NCBI GenBank assembly: GCA_030823955.1
Contig: JAVBYO010000013.1
Location: 1-64,000 of the forward strand
Length of the DNA stretch: 64,000 nt
Direction of reading: 5' to 3'
Origin: Gallionellaceae bacterium
GTDB lineage: Bacteria > Pseudomonadota > Gammaproteobacteria > Burkholderiales > Gallionellaceae
The notes under the pieces were generated by a model, which was not told the DNA's origin, did not search any database, and saw nothing but the letters and a program-made list of their open reading frames with translations. The position numbers and the translations under genes are program-made. Position 1 is the first letter of the stretch. Each line of letters opens with the position of its first letter. Below are positions 17,753 through 28,654 of the stretch, in pieces.

Positions 17753-18468
17753 TGGGCAACGGCCTTGGGCGCTACCACTCGGCGGGCATCCCAGAATATC
17801 TGGCGCGCCATTACTGGTGGGCCTACCTGTCGCCGCGCGGTGTCTGGTTCTTTGACCACCACTGGATCATCGATCTGATCCTGTTCGGTCACTATCGCCG
17901 CATCCTGAACGAGGTGCTACGGCGTTACACGGCACGGCACGCCCTCTGCACCCTGCAACTCACCTGCGCTTATGGCGCACTGACCCCGGCATTGGTTCGG
18001 GCCGCTCCTGCGCAGCAACTGCATGTGATGGATGTCGCCCGTATCCAGCTTGCCGCGACCAAGGACAAACTGAGCGCGCCGGATCATGTATCGATGGCGC
18101 AGATGGATGCAGAAGCGCTGGCTTATGCCGCAAACAGTTTCGACACGGTGATCATCTTCTTCCTGTTGCATGAACTACCCGACGATGCGCGCGCACGGGT
18201 ACTCGCTGAAGTGATGCGCGTGTTAAGTCCCGGAGGACGCCTGCTGATCGCGGAATACGGCCACAACCAAGGCCGCCACCCGCTGCACCGCTTCGCGCCG
18301 TTACGCTGGATGCAGGAAAGGCTGGAGCCGTTCCTGTCCGGCTTCTGGCACAGCGACTTGCATGTGTTGATACAAAACTGTGCGACAGGCCAGCACAAGA
18401 CGGTACGCCTGGAAAGCGAAACCGCGCTATTCGGTGGTTATTACCGGGTGGCGGAATATCATGTCTGA
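17752..18468 (+). CDS. rquA: RquA-like methyltransferase homologue (rhodoquinone biosynthesis?)
   Basis: A 238-residue class I SAM-binding-fold protein related to UbiE/UbiG. The N terminus (IPEYLARHYWWAYLSPRG, then FDHHWIIDLILFGHY) and the altered first SAM loop, YGALTP in place of the usual DxGxGxG, match what I recall of RquA, the enzyme that converts ubiquinone to rhodoquinone. Rhodoquinone allows fumarate reduction under low oxygen. The LFFLLHELPDDAR segment is also conserved-looking. It is coupled at both ends (TGATG upstream, ATGTCTGA downstream). A related non-RQ methyltransferase is the alternative. Confidence 0.6.
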   Translation: MGNGLGRYHSAGIPEYLARHYWWAYLSPRGVWFFDHHWIIDLILFGHYRRILNEVLRRYTARHALCTLQLTCAYGALTPALVRAAPAQQLHVMDVARIQLAATKDKLSAPDHVSMAQMDAEALAYAANSFDTVIIFFLLHELPDDARARVLAEVMRVLSPGGRLLIAEYGHNQGRHPLHRFAPLRWMQERLEPFLSGFWHSDLHVLIQNCATGQHKTVRLESETALFGGYYRVAEYHV

Positions 18469-19219
18469 TACTCGCCGCCGCAAGCTCCCCCCTGCCGTAC
18501 TCGCCCTGTTCCTGCAAAGCCTGGCGGTATCACTGGCAGTTATCACACAGATGCTCAGCCAGCGACTGTCGGCGCTAACCTTCGCACTCCTGTGCGGCGT
18601 TCTGGCGGCCTTGTTCAGCCACCTGCTCAAGATGGACCGATGGTGGTTGCCGATCCAGCTGTTATTCGTTCCGGCATTGCTGCTGACGTTATCTTTTTCA
18701 CTCGCACCGACTTTTTTCCTCGTCGCCTTTCTGGTCATGCTGGTGGTGTACTGGAGTACCTTCCGCAGCCAAGTCCCACTCTATCTCTCCAGTGAAAAGG
18801 TATGGCAGGCACTGGCAGGCAGACTCCCCGCAGAACCGTTCACCTTCGTCGATCTCGGCTCCGGTATCGGCGGGGTGTTGACCTATCTCGCCCGGACCAA
18901 CCCGCACGGGCACTATCACGGCGTGGAGGCCGCCCCGCTCCCATTCCTGTGGAGTTGGTTACGTGTAAGGTTCGCTGCTAGTCACAACTGTAGCGTGCAT
19001 TGGGGCAGTTTGTGGGAGTGTGACCTGTCCCGTTATGACGTGGTATTCGCCTATCTCTCGCCCGTGCCGATGGCAGACTTGTGGCACAAAGCGAGACAGG
19101 AGATGCGGCCCGGCACACTGTTCATCAGCAACACCTTTGCCGTTCCCGATCATCCCCCGCACGAAACCATCGCTACCGAAGACCTGCATCATTCGCAGCT
19201 CTACCTCTGGCGCATGTGA
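18461..19219 (+). CDS. Membrane-anchored SAM methyltransferase (FAM173-like)
   Basis: A 252-residue protein. ATG 18461 overlaps the upstream stop by eight bases. The first 90 residues hold three or four membrane helices; the rest is a SAM-binding domain with VDLGSGIGG and an acidic GVEAAPLPFLWSW strand. The pattern 'DLSxYDVVFAYLSPxPMxxLxxKxxxEMxPG' resembles FAM173/ATPSCKMT lysine methyltransferases, which modify membrane proteins in mitochondria. Its partner may be the RquA-like protein or a respiratory subunit; this is inference. Confidence 0.7.
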   Translation: MSDTRRRKLPPAVLALFLQSLAVSLAVITQMLSQRLSALTFALLCGVLAALFSHLLKMDRWWLPIQLLFVPALLLTLSFSLAPTFFLVAFLVMLVVYWSTFRSQVPLYLSSEKVWQALAGRLPAEPFTFVDLGSGIGGVLTYLARTNPHGHYHGVEAAPLPFLWSWLRVRFAASHNCSVHWGSLWECDLSRYDVVFAYLSPVPMADLWHKARQEMRPGTLFISNTFAVPDHPPHETIATEDLHHSQLYLWRM

Positions 19220-19443
19220 TTCAAAACACATCCCAATCAACCCTGAACATCCTAGATATTGCCTGCCGCGAGTCCATACGACACCCGAAAGCACAGCTTT
19301 TTACATTGATTATTATCGTTTTTTATTTCTTCTTCACAGCGGCACATTTTTTCGTTAGGATGCGGCTTGAATTTTAGCGACACATCACAAATTTACTTCC
19401 GCAGCGGCATTTTCCGATTTACTAATTAAAGCGAGAATCAAAC

Positions 19444-19770
19444 ATGAGCGAACACATCCGTTATGTCACCGATGACACTTTTACCGCAGAGGTGCTGCAA
19501 GCGCCCTTGCCTACACTGGTCGATTATTGGGCTGAGTGGTGTGGCCCTTGCCGTATGATCGCCCCCATCCTCGACGAAGTCGCCAAGGAGTACGCGGGAC
19601 GTATCAACATCACCAAACTCAATGTGGACGAGAACCAGCAGACACCGCAAAAATACGGCGTGCGCGGCATCCCGACCCTGATGCTGTTCAAGAACGGCAA
19701 CATCGAAGCCACCAAAGTCGGTGCCGTGTCCAAATCCCAACTCACCGCGTTTATTGACAGCCACATCTGA
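19444..19770 (+). CDS. trxA: Thioredoxin
   Basis: A 108-residue thioredoxin with the active site WCGPC (about 32-36) and the cis-Pro segment RGIPTLMLF. It is the general cytoplasmic disulphide reductase. The trxA-rho order is typical of proteobacteria. The 220-base upstream region carries a half-copy of the repeat found before argD (about 19389). Confidence 0.97.
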   Translation: MSEHIRYVTDDTFTAEVLQAPLPTLVDYWAEWCGPCRMIAPILDEVAKEYAGRINITKLNVDENQQTPQKYGVRGIPTLMLFKNGNIEATKVGAVSKSQLTAFIDSHI

Positions 19771-19928
19771 ACCATTTAACCTCGCGCCTGCAACTTTCCT
19801 GTTTCGTCCCCGGCAGCACACTAAATAGCAATACCAAGACACTCAAGATAGTTCAGTCGCGCGGGTCGTTCCCGCTTAACCGTCACTTTTCCCGCACCGC
19901 CCCTTAAACCTCCGCACACCTCATCCAT

Positions 19929-21185
19929 ATGCATCTATCCGACCTCAAGACCAAACACATCACCGAATTAGTGGAAATGGCGACCACCAATCAGATCGAC
20001 AACGCCAACCGTATGCGCAAACAAGATCTGATCTTTGCGCTGCTAAAGAACCAGGCCAAAAAAGGCGAGAGCATCTTCGGTGAGGGGACGCTGGAGGTAC
20101 TGCCGGATGGATTCGGTTTCCTGCGTTCACCGGACACGTCCTACCTGGCCGGCCCTGACGACATCTACGTCAGCCCCAGCCAGGTACGCCGCTTCAACCT
20201 GCATACCGGTGACTCTATCGAAGGCGAGATCCGCACCCCGAAAGAAGGCGAGCGTTATGTCGCGCTGGTGAAAGTAGACAAGGTCAACGGCGAACCGCCG
20301 GAGAACGCCAAGAACAAGATCCTGTTCGAGAACCTGACGCCACTGTTCCCGACACAGCAACTCTCTTTGGAGCGCGACATCCGCGCGGAAGAGAACATCA
20401 CCGGACGTATCATCGACATCGTCGCCCCTATCGGCAAAGGACAACGCGGCCTGCTGGTCGCCTCGCCCAAGTCCGGCAAGACGGTCATGTTGCAGCACAT
20501 CGCCCACTCCATCTCCGCCAATCATCCCGACGCGATCCTGATCGTGTTGCTGATCGATGAACGCCCGGAAGAAGTGACCGAGATGAGCCGCACGGTGCGC
20601 GGCGAAGTGGTCGCCTCGACTTTCGATGAACCCGCCACACGCCACGTGCAAGTGGCCGAAATGGTGCTGGAAAAAGCCAAACGTCTGGTCGAACACAAGA
20701 AGGATGTCGTCATCCTGCTCGACTCCATCACCCGTCTGGCACGTGCTTACAACACCGTCATCCCCTCTTCCGGCAAGGTTTTGACCGGCGGTGTGGACGC
20801 CAACGCGCTGCAACGCCCGAAACGTTTCTTCGGCGCGGCGCGTAATATCGAAGAAGGCGGTTCGCTCACCATCATCGCCACCGCGCTGGTGGACACCGGC
20901 AGCCGCATGGACGATGTGATCTACGAAGAATTCAAGGGTACCGGCAATATGGAGATCCATCTGGATCGCCGCATGGCCGAGAAGCGCATCTATCCGGCCA
21001 TCAACGTGAATCGTTCCGGCACGCGCAAAGAAGAATTGCTCATTAAACCGGATATTCTGCAAAGGATATGGCTGCTGCGCAAACTGCTCTACCCCATGGA
21101 CGAGCTGGAAGCGATGGAATTCCTGTTGGACAAAGTCAAAGCGACCAAGAACAACGCCGAATTCTTCGACTCGATGAAGCGTTAA
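19929..21185 (+). CDS. rho: Transcription termination factor Rho
   Basis: A 418-residue hexameric RNA helicase. The N-terminal [18 protein letters not shown] helix bundle, the RNA-binding cold-shock fold (FGFLRS near 60), Walker A SPKSGKT near 178 and the [15 protein letters not shown] segment near 262 are all intact. It is 160 bases from trxA. Confidence 0.98.
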   Translation: MHLSDLKTKHITELVEMATTNQIDNANRMRKQDLIFALLKNQAKKGESIFGEGTLEVLPDGFGFLRSPDTSYLAGPDDIYVSPSQVRRFNLHTGDSIEGEIRTPKEGERYVALVKVDKVNGEPPENAKNKILFENLTPLFPTQQLSLERDIRAEENITGRIIDIVAPIGKGQRGLLVASPKSGKTVMLQHIAHSISANHPDAILIVLLIDERPEEVTEMSRTVRGEVVASTFDEPATRHVQVAEMVLEKAKRLVEHKKDVVILLDSITRLARAYNTVIPSSGKVLTGGVDANALQRPKRFFGAARNIEEGGSLTIIATALVDTGSRMDDVIYEEFKGTGNMEIHLDRRMAEKRIYPAINVNRSGTRKEELLIKPDILQRIWLLRKLLYPMDELEAMEFLLDKVKATKNNAEFFDSMKR

Positions 21186-21195
21186 AGGGGAAGAG

Positions 21196-21266
21196 GGAAG
21201 GGATAAGGAAAAAGGGGGAAACCGCCGCTCCGCACCAAGGAACGAGGTTTTGCCCTTCTCCCTTCC
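21196..21266 (+). repeat. Purine/pyrimidine imperfect inverted repeat after rho
   Basis: GGAAGGGATAAGG (21196-21208) can pair with CCTTCTCCCTTCC (21254-21266) at 12 of 13 positions across a 45-base loop. The whole region is a run of G/A followed by a run of C/T. No T tract follows, so it is not a classical terminator. Confidence 0.4.
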
Positions 21267-21306
21267 TCCAAGTGGTCAAATTCAATCACGAGTCGAAAAA
21301 ACAGTT

Positions 21307-21334
21307 TTGACGGTTAGCCCGATATATGTATAAT
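21307..21334 (+). promoter_or_regulatory. Sigma-70 promoter of rplU-rpmA
   Basis: TTGACG (21307-21312) and a perfect TATAAT (21329-21334) are separated by 16 bases, followed by gcgcgg. It lies 37 bases before the rplU start. Confidence 0.85.
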
Positions 21335-21371
21335 GCGCGGCTCTGTAAAACCGCATTCAAGCGAGGTCGTT

Positions 21372-21683
21372 ATGTACGCAGTAATCAAAACCGGTGGTAA
21401 GCAATATCGCGTCATCCAGGGCGAGACCCTAAAGATTGAAACCGTCGCCGGTGATATCGGCGGCGCGATCGTATTGGATCAAGTGCTGATGGTCGGCAAC
21501 GGCGACAAGGTATCTGTCGGCAAGCCACTGTTGAGCGGCGCTTCCGTCAAGGCGACTATCGTCTCCCACGGTCGTCACGACAAGGTCAGCATCTTCAAGA
21601 TGCGCCGTCGTAAGCACTATCAAAAGCATCAAGGTCATCGTCAAAACTACACTGAGATCCGCATCGACGGCATCTCGGCTTAA
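21372..21683 (+). CDS. rplU: 50S ribosomal protein L21
   Basis: A 103-residue L21. The ATG at 21372 gives the standard [14 protein letters not shown] start; the frame extends to 21333, but that start would overlap the promoter's discriminator. The C-terminal [17 protein letters not shown] basic region contacts 23S rRNA. First gene of rplU-rpmA. Confidence 0.98.
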   Translation: MYAVIKTGGKQYRVIQGETLKIETVAGDIGGAIVLDQVLMVGNGDKVSVGKPLLSGASVKATIVSHGRHDKVSIFKMRRRKHYQKHQGHRQNYTEIRIDGISA

Positions 21684-21701
21684 TTCTGAAGGAGCTATAA
21701 C

Positions 21702-21959
21702 ATGGCATCGAAAAAAGGCGGCGGCAGTACCAGTAACGGCCGCGACTCACACTCAAAACGACTCGGCGTAAAAAGCTACGGCGGTGAACTGATCAGCGCA
21801 GGTAGCATCATCATTCGTCAACGCGGCACTCAAGTTCATGCAGGCGACAACGTCGGCATGGGCAAGGACCACACCCTGTTTGCCAAGATCACCGGCAAGG
21901 TGCAGTTCGCTATCAAAGGTGCGATGAAGCGCAAGACAGTCAGCATCGTCGCGGCTTAA
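21702..21959 (+). CDS. rpmA: 50S ribosomal protein L27
   Basis: An 85-residue L27 beginning [16 protein letters not shown]. Its flexible N terminus reaches the peptidyl-transferase centre. It has an AAGGAG ribosome site and is followed by an intrinsic terminator. Confidence 0.98.
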   Translation: MASKKGGGSTSNGRDSHSKRLGVKSYGGELISAGSIIIRQRGTQVHAGDNVGMGKDHTLFAKITGKVQFAIKGAMKRKTVSIVAA

Positions 21960-21982
21960 CTGCTTCCGACGAAGTGCAACAG

Positions 21983-22010
21983 GCCCTATCTCACCGGTAG
22001 GGCTTTTTTG
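21983..22010 (+). terminator. Rho-independent terminator of rplU-rpmA
   Basis: GCCCTA (21983-21988) pairs with TAGGGC (21998-22003), followed by six T's and a further T-rich stretch. It separates the ribosomal genes from obgE, which starts 25 bases later, so attenuation rather than complete stop is possible. Confidence 0.8.
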
Positions 22011-22016
22011 TTTTAG

Positions 22017-23105
<1,089 letters not shown>

Positions 23106-23115
23106 ATCCACCCCG

Positions 23116-24234
23116 ATGAGAACCGTACTCACCCAAGCGCAGCGCATCGTCGTCAAAGTCGGCAGCAGTCTCGTGACCAATCAGGGGCAAGGACTGGATA
23201 CGGTGGCCATCGGCAACTGGGCCCATCAGATCGCCAGCCTGCGCTCGCGCGGCTGCGAGGTGGTGCTGGTTTCTTCCGGCGCTATCGCCGAGGGCATGCA
23301 GCGTCTGGGCTGGAAACAGCGCCCGAGTGCGGTGCATGAACTGCAGGCTGCCGCCGCAGTCGGCCAGATGGGACTGGTACAGGTCTACGAAAACTGCTTC
23401 AACGAACACGGCCTGCGTGCCGCACAGGTACTGCTCACCCACGCCGACCTGGCCGACCGCGAACGTTATCTGAACGCGCGCTCCACCTTGCGTACCCTGC
23501 TCACCCTCGGTGTCATCCCCATCATCAACGAGAACGACACCGTGGTCACCGACGAGATCAAATTCGGCGACAACGACACGCTGGGCGCGCTGGTCACCAA
23601 TCTGATTGAAGCCGACGCGCTCATCATCCTCACCGATCAGGCCGGACTGTTCAGCGCCGATCCGCGCAAAGACCCCACCGCCACACTCATCAGCGTCGCC
23701 CAGGCAGGAGAGGCACGTCTGGAGTCTATCGCGGGCGGCGCAGGCAGCTCCATCGGGCGGGGCGGCATGATCACCAAAGTGCTGGCAGCCAAACGTGCCG
23801 CCCGTAGCGGTGCCCATACCGCCATCGCATCGGGTCACGAACACCATGTGTTGCCCCGCCTGTTGCAGGGCGAAAGCATAGGCACCCTGCTCACCGCTCC
23901 GGCATTGGCACTGGATGCCCGCAAACAATGGCTGGCCGACCACCTGCAAGTCAGCGGCAAGGTCAAACTCGATGCCGGAGCCGTACTCGCCCTGCGTAAT
24001 GAAGGCAAAAGCCTGCTCCCCATCGGTGTCACTGAAGTCAGCGGTGAATTCCAGCGCGGTGCCGTGGTCGCCATCTTGGACGAGCACGGCACTGACATCG
24101 CCCGCGGCTTGGTCAACTACAACGCCGACGAAGCCCGCCGCATCGCCCGCCACCCCAGCAGCGAGATCGAGAACATTCTGGGTTACGTCGACGAACGTGA
24201 GTTGATACATCGGGACAATTTGGTATTGCTGTAA
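23116..24234 (+). CDS. proB: Glutamate 5-kinase
   Basis: A 372-residue enzyme phosphorylating glutamate in proline synthesis. The N-terminal amino-acid-kinase domain has VVKVGSSLV and SSGAIAEGM; the INENDTVV region binds glutamate, and a C-terminal PUA domain begins near residue 280. ATG 23116 is ten bases after obgE. proA is not adjacent. The stop codon lies at the centre of a 17-bp perfect palindrome. Confidence 0.96.
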   Translation: MRTVLTQAQRIVVKVGSSLVTNQGQGLDTVAIGNWAHQIASLRSRGCEVVLVSSGAIAEGMQRLGWKQRPSAVHELQAAAAVGQMGLVQVYENCFNEHGLRAAQVLLTHADLADRERYLNARSTLRTLLTLGVIPIINENDTVVTDEIKFGDNDTLGALVTNLIEADALIILTDQAGLFSADPRKDPTATLISVAQAGEARLESIAGGAGSSIGRGGMITKVLAAKRAARSGAHTAIASGHEHHVLPRLLQGESIGTLLTAPALALDARKQWLADHLQVSGKVKLDAGAVLALRNEGKSLLPIGVTEVSGEFQRGAVVAILDEHGTDIARGLVNYNADEARRIARHPSSEIENILGYVDERELIHRDNLVLL

Positions 24235-24252
24235 TACAGCAATACCAAATTG
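24216..24252. repeat. Perfect 17-bp palindrome across the proB stop
   Basis: CAATTTGGTATTGCTGT (24216-24232) and ACAGCAATACCAAATTG (24236-24252) are exact reverse complements with only AAT between. The stop codon is in the centre, so half of the structure is coding. There is no T tract; it could be a processed or protein-bound hairpin that protects the 3' end, or a terminator acting in both directions with Rho. Confidence 0.75.
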
Positions 24253-24469
24253 CGGTGTAGGCTAACCTTTAGGTTATGTCGAAGCCACAACCTACTGCTG
24301 TGAAGCAGCAAGACTAGATTGCGGCATAGAACAAACCAATCGCATAAAACTCAAAATATCATCTCCGCTATCGAGCAGTTTCCGACCCGTTGCGAACATC
24401 GCAACTTTCAGAAAGCGGGCATTCAACGTTCAAGGTCAGGGTCGCTGCGCGACTTTATCGCGTCGCAGG

Positions 24470-24482
24470 GTTAGCCAGCATG
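24470..24482 (+). repeat. 13-bp inverted repeat, left copy
   Basis: GTTAGCCAGCATG covers the stop end of the HEPN-like gene and is the exact reverse complement of 25185-25197, which covers its start codon. To the left lies an imperfect hairpin (CGCGA-cttta-TCGCG, about 24450-24464). Confidence 0.65.
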
Positions 24483-25187
24483 TTTGTAGAGCTGGAAATT
24501 GCATATCTTGAGCACAACACTCCTTAGCTGCTCAATGGCATCGCGGAGAAACTCGTCGGAAAGCAGTATCCGAGCAACCGGATCGTCCTCCACATATTTC
24601 GTCAATGTCAGGTGGGGAACGTTGGCGAGACGGACACCAAGGGACTTCTTGTTTGACGGCTCGTTTGGAATTTCTCCGTTTCGATGTGCAATAGCATTTC
24701 GCACCTCGCCAAGTAGAACGGCGTGATGCCATTCCTTTGACTCGAATGGAGAGGGCACCTTTGCAACTTTAACGAGATAGTTCGCGGCTCTGGTAATTCC
24801 TTGGCCATCAAGATCCTTAAACGAAAGTGAAAAGCCAGATCGACGTTGAACAATGCGACATAGTTGGTTAAGAACGTCTTCAAATGTCGAGTAGACGATC
24901 AAGAATTGTGCGTACCACTGCAATCGAGGAAACGTGTCGGTGATTTCAATGTATTGGTCATGCATGTGCTCGTAATAGTCATCTCTTTCTTCTTTCGACA
25001 TCCCCTTTACTTCCGCCGTAATCCGGGCGTCCAGCGCGCTAATGTGCTGGCTGAATGATCGGAGAGCGAATTTGCGATGCTCTTCCAACATGTCGAACTC
25101 GTAGAGAATCGCTCTATCGAAACCATTGGCAATGCGAGACTCATCTCCTCGGAGCCAAGACCATTTTCTAGGCGATGCTTTCTTCAT
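24471..25187 (-). CDS. HEPN-like accessory protein
   Basis: A 238-residue, mostly helical soluble protein. The sequence RNAIAH at 163-168 fits the R-x4-H motif of HEPN ribonuclease-type domains, which are common in toxin-antitoxin, defence and abortive-infection systems. No nucleotidyltransferase partner or antitoxin gene is adjacent. A+T content is higher than in neighbouring core genes. The gene exactly fills the space between a 13-bp inverted repeat, suggesting a mobile or cassette-like origin. Catalytic function is inferred only from the motif. Confidence 0.65.
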   Translation of the reverse strand: MKKASPRKWSWLRGDESRIANGFDRAILYEFDMLEEHRKFALRSFSQHISALDARITAEVKGMSKEERDDYYEHMHDQYIEITDTFPRLQWYAQFLIVYSTFEDVLNQLCRIVQRRSGFSLSFKDLDGQGITRAANYLVKVAKVPSPFESKEWHHAVLLGEVRNAIAHRNGEIPNEPSNKKSLGVRLANVPHLTLTKYVEDDPVARILLSDEFLRDAIEQLRSVVLKICNFQLYKHAG

Positions 25188-25197
25188 GCTGGCTAAC
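25185..25197 (-). repeat. 13-bp inverted repeat, right copy
   Basis: CATGCTGGCTAAC, reverse complement of 24470-24482. It includes the start codon of the HEPN-like gene. GTTAGCC recalls the core of integron recombination sites, but the fit is imperfect. Confidence 0.65.
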
Positions 25198-25307
25198 AGT
25201 TATTAGACAGACCCACCGATCTGTACTATTGATAATAGTGTGAAATGCATATTTTCGATAAGCAATTGATTCATGGAAATACCTCCAAATAATCGCTCTT
25301 CACCAAA

Positions 25308-27665
25308 TTACGGCAGTTTCTGTTTAATCGCCAGTACCGCCTGATTGCGCAGCGTACGCAACAATGACAATTGCCGTTCGGACACCTGCAAGCTGTTGGC
25401 CACCTGCATGTCCGCATAGATCAAACCTACCGCTTTTTTGTTCACCATAACCGGCAATAACAGGAAGCAGCGCGCATCGATCGCGTCGCTATACCATTTG
25501 GGGATCTTGTCGGCGATGGTTCCGGCGCTCACATCCTCGATCACGATATCCAGCCCTTTGTCGACGGCCAGATGGAACACATCCGGGACAAAGGTCAGCG
25601 AGAATTTCAAATGGGGCAGGATGCTATCCACACTCTCTCCGAATCCGAACCTGGCCAACATGGCGTTCTGCTTGTTGTCGCGGATGAAGATCAGCGTGTG
25701 TTTGAAGCCCATGCTGCGATAGATGGTCTCCAATACCATCAGCAACACATCGTTCAGTTTGAAATCTTCGACCAGTGTATTGGTGACATCCTGGATGCCC
25801 GCGCTCAACACCGATTCGGGATCGCGCTGCACCACCGCTTCCGTTGCTTCCAGTGTCACCGTGTCGAGCAATGTCACGCCGTCCATGGAATTCGCTTCGG
25901 CGGTCGCCGGTTCGCCGCTCCATTGGCGGATGCGTTTCAGCAGCGGGCTCTTGCTCGATACGATGCCGAGAAAACTGGAACGCTGGAATAGGTCGTTCAG
26001 GCCGCTCTCCAAGGCGCTGGACAGCCGTTTCTCCGATACCTGTGCTGCCGTGGCATAACGTTGGGTGAGTTTTTGCAGCTCGCTGCTCTTCTGTCCGGCA
26101 TCGGTGATCGCCGACACCCGGCACAGCTCGTTGGCCAGATTGACCGTGACACTCAACTGGTCAAGATCGTTATGCGGTTTTCTGACCTTGTCCGGCGGCA
26201 ACCTGCGCATACCCGAGACGAGGCGGCTCGGGAACTTCCAGTTCTCCGCCACCCCTATACCCAACTGGTTGTACGACATTCCCAGCACCTTGAGCGAAGC
26301 CAGCTCCTCGCTGATGCCCTGATCTTCCATCAGACGGATGACCTGCTGGCTCTCTTCAAAGAAATAGAATGTCGCCAGCAGTCTGCCCAAGTTATGGAAC
26401 ATGGCGCAGATCATGGCCTCTTCCGCCTCGCCGGGATGACCACCCGACAGCTCGGCCGCCAGTATGCCGGCGAAGAAGGACGCGATGACCTCGTCCTTCA
26501 ATTCCACCGCCTGCGCCTTGTTCTGCAAAAACTCCAGCAGGATCAGGGTCATTGCGATATTGCGCACGGTATCGAAACCGAGGATGACCACCGCTTTGGA
26601 GATGGTATTGATATTGCCGCCGAACTGCCCGAACGATACCGTGTTCACCAGCTTGAGCAGTTTATTGGTCAGGGCAAAATCCTGCAAAATGGCCTTCGCC
26701 AACTTGCCGGGACTATCCGATTCCGAGGAAACGATCTTGTTGATCTCACCGATGGTGCCCGAGAGCGCGGGAAAGTCGCTCTTGCTGCGCATGCGCCGCA
26801 ACAGGAAATCGAGCGTGCTGTGGGTATCACCGGCGCCCTGTGCTGCCCCGCCCTCTTGGGAGGCATCCAGATAATTGAGCAATGCCTGGCGCATGACCAG
26901 CGCGTCCGGGTAACGGTCTTCCGGTTTCTTTGCCACCGCCTTGAGGATGATGACCTCCAGTCGCTCGTCTACCTGGGTGTTGATACTGGAAGGAGCGACC
27001 ACGCGGTCGTGTGCGGCGCGGTGTAACACCTGCGCGACCGTCTCGCCGGAAACCGCCGGTTTGCCGGTGACCATCTCGTACAACATGATGCCCACAGAGA
27101 AGATATCCGAACGGAAATCGGCCCCCTGAGCCGTGATGCGTTCAGGGGCCATATATTGGGGGGTGCCCGAGATCCCGTCGCTGACATCGGCTGGATTGCC
27201 GACATGGCGGGCGATACCAAAATCCAGCAGCATCGGTTGTCCGTTCGCCGCCACGATCACATTGCCCGGTTTGATATCGAGGTGCATCACCCCCTGCTGG
27301 TGCGCATAGGCCAGACCGTCGAGCACCCCCGCAGCCAGACGGGCGGCATAAGCCACTGACAATATCCCGCAGCGCTTGAGCGCTTGGGCTACCGTCTCGC
27401 CCTCGATGAAGGCACAGACCAGATAGGGCACGCCCTCATGCTCACCCGCGTCATACAGGGTGACGATGTTGGGATGCTGGAACCGGCTGGTGATACGGGC
27501 TTCGTGTAACAGGTTTTCACGCTGCTGCTGGGAGGTGACGCGCAATACCTTGATGGCGACCGGGCGTTCGAGTTGCGGGTCGTCCGCCAGATAGACGGTG
27601 CCCTGCCCGCCGCTGGATATTTCGCGGACGATCTTGAAACGACCGATTGCTGAGGGTGCTGACAT
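25308..27665 (-). CDS. Ser/Thr protein kinase-HDOD-GAF fusion
   Basis: A 785-residue cytoplasmic signalling protein. Residues about 5-265 are a Hanks-type kinase: SSGGQGTVYLA glycine loop, VAIKVL lysine, HLDIKPGN catalytic loop (HLD instead of HRD) and LLDFGIAR. An HDOD domain follows (about 290-490), then a linker and a C-terminal GAF domain (about 640-780). ATG 27665 is chosen; GTG 27686 is the alternative. The fusion puts phosphorylation, an HDOD scaffold and a small-molecule sensor in one chain. No phosphatase gene is adjacent. Confidence 0.9.
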   Translation of the reverse strand: MSAPSAIGRFKIVREISSGGQGTVYLADDPQLERPVAIKVLRVTSQQQRENLLHEARITSRFQHPNIVTLYDAGEHEGVPYLVCAFIEGETVAQALKRCGILSVAYAARLAAGVLDGLAYAHQQGVMHLDIKPGNVIVAANGQPMLLDFGIARHVGNPADVSDGISGTPQYMAPERITAQGADFRSDIFSVGIMLYEMVTGKPAVSGETVAQVLHRAAHDRVVAPSSINTQVDERLEVIILKAVAKKPEDRYPDALVMRQALLNYLDASQEGGAAQGAGDTHSTLDFLLRRMRSKSDFPALSGTIGEINKIVSSESDSPGKLAKAILQDFALTNKLLKLVNTVSFGQFGGNINTISKAVVILGFDTVRNIAMTLILLEFLQNKAQAVELKDEVIASFFAGILAAELSGGHPGEAEEAMICAMFHNLGRLLATFYFFEESQQVIRLMEDQGISEELASLKVLGMSYNQLGIGVAENWKFPSRLVSGMRRLPPDKVRKPHNDLDQLSVTVNLANELCRVSAITDAGQKSSELQKLTQRYATAAQVSEKRLSSALESGLNDLFQRSSFLGIVSSKSPLLKRIRQWSGEPATAEANSMDGVTLLDTVTLEATEAVVQRDPESVLSAGIQDVTNTLVEDFKLNDVLLMVLETIYRSMGFKHTLIFIRDNKQNAMLARFGFGESVDSILPHLKFSLTFVPDVFHLAVDKGLDIVIEDVSAGTIADKIPKWYSDAIDARCFLLLPVMVNKKAVGLIYADMQVANSLQVSERQLSLLRTLRNQAVLAIKQKLP

Positions 27666-27771
27666 AGGGGAATACAGTCCTGACACCTAACGATCACAAC
27701 TTGTTATAACCCGCAGCAGCGCAACGGATGCGGAATGCCGCAACACACGCGTGACGCGTGCGGCGAGGCGA

Positions 27772-28131
<360 letters not shown>

Positions 28132-28172
28132 TTACGGCAAGTATAGCCGAATCAGAATTCGGCGCACATTCC

Positions 28173-28598
28173 TTATCCGTTCTTCGCCGGGCAAGTTCCC
28201 CCGCTGCATTCGCCATACAACGTGAGGGCGTGGTCACTCAGGGTGAAGCCAAGGTTCTCGGCGATCTCGCGCTGCCTGTCTTCGATCACTTTGTCGTAGA
28301 ACTCTTCCACCCGCCCGCAGCGCACGCAGACGATGTGGTCATGGTGCGGGCCACGTTCCAGCTCAAACACAGTCTGCCCGCCTTCGAACTGGTGGCGCGT
28401 GATCAGCCCTGCTGCCTCGAACTGGGCCAGGGCGCGGTAGACGGTGGCCAGCCCGATCACTTCCCCGCTCTCGCCCAACTGCCGGTAGATAGTCTCGGCA
28501 GTCATATGTTTGGCCTTGGCGTTCTCGAGCAGGCTCAATATCTTGAGGCGCGGTGAGGTCACTTTGAGGCCGACATTGCGCAGTTCTTCGCTTTCCAT
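28173..28598 (-). CDS. fur: Ferric uptake regulator Fur
   Basis: A 141-residue Fur with a winged-helix N domain (VTSPRLKILSLLENA) and metal ligands HHDHIVCVRCG plus a C-terminal CSGGTC. ATG 28598 is preferred (AGGTGA upstream) to GTG 28607. It is divergent from a porin-FMN-cytochrome operon, and three Fur-box-like sequences lie between them, so Fur probably controls both itself and the operon. Confidence 0.95.
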   Translation of the reverse strand: MESEELRNVGLKVTSPRLKILSLLENAKAKHMTAETIYRQLGESGEVIGLATVYRALAQFEAAGLITRHQFEGGQTVFELERGPHHDHIVCVRCGRVEEFYDKVIEDRQREIAENLGFTLSDHALTLYGECSGGTCPAKNG

Positions 28599-28654
28599 CA
28601 GGTTCACCTATTGGTCTGTTTCTACGGTTGCGACTTTAACAAAATATCTTGCAC

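Noticed and set aside
21181-21306. Intrinsic terminator after rho
   Set aside because: The purine/pyrimidine inverted repeat has a very long loop and no T tract.
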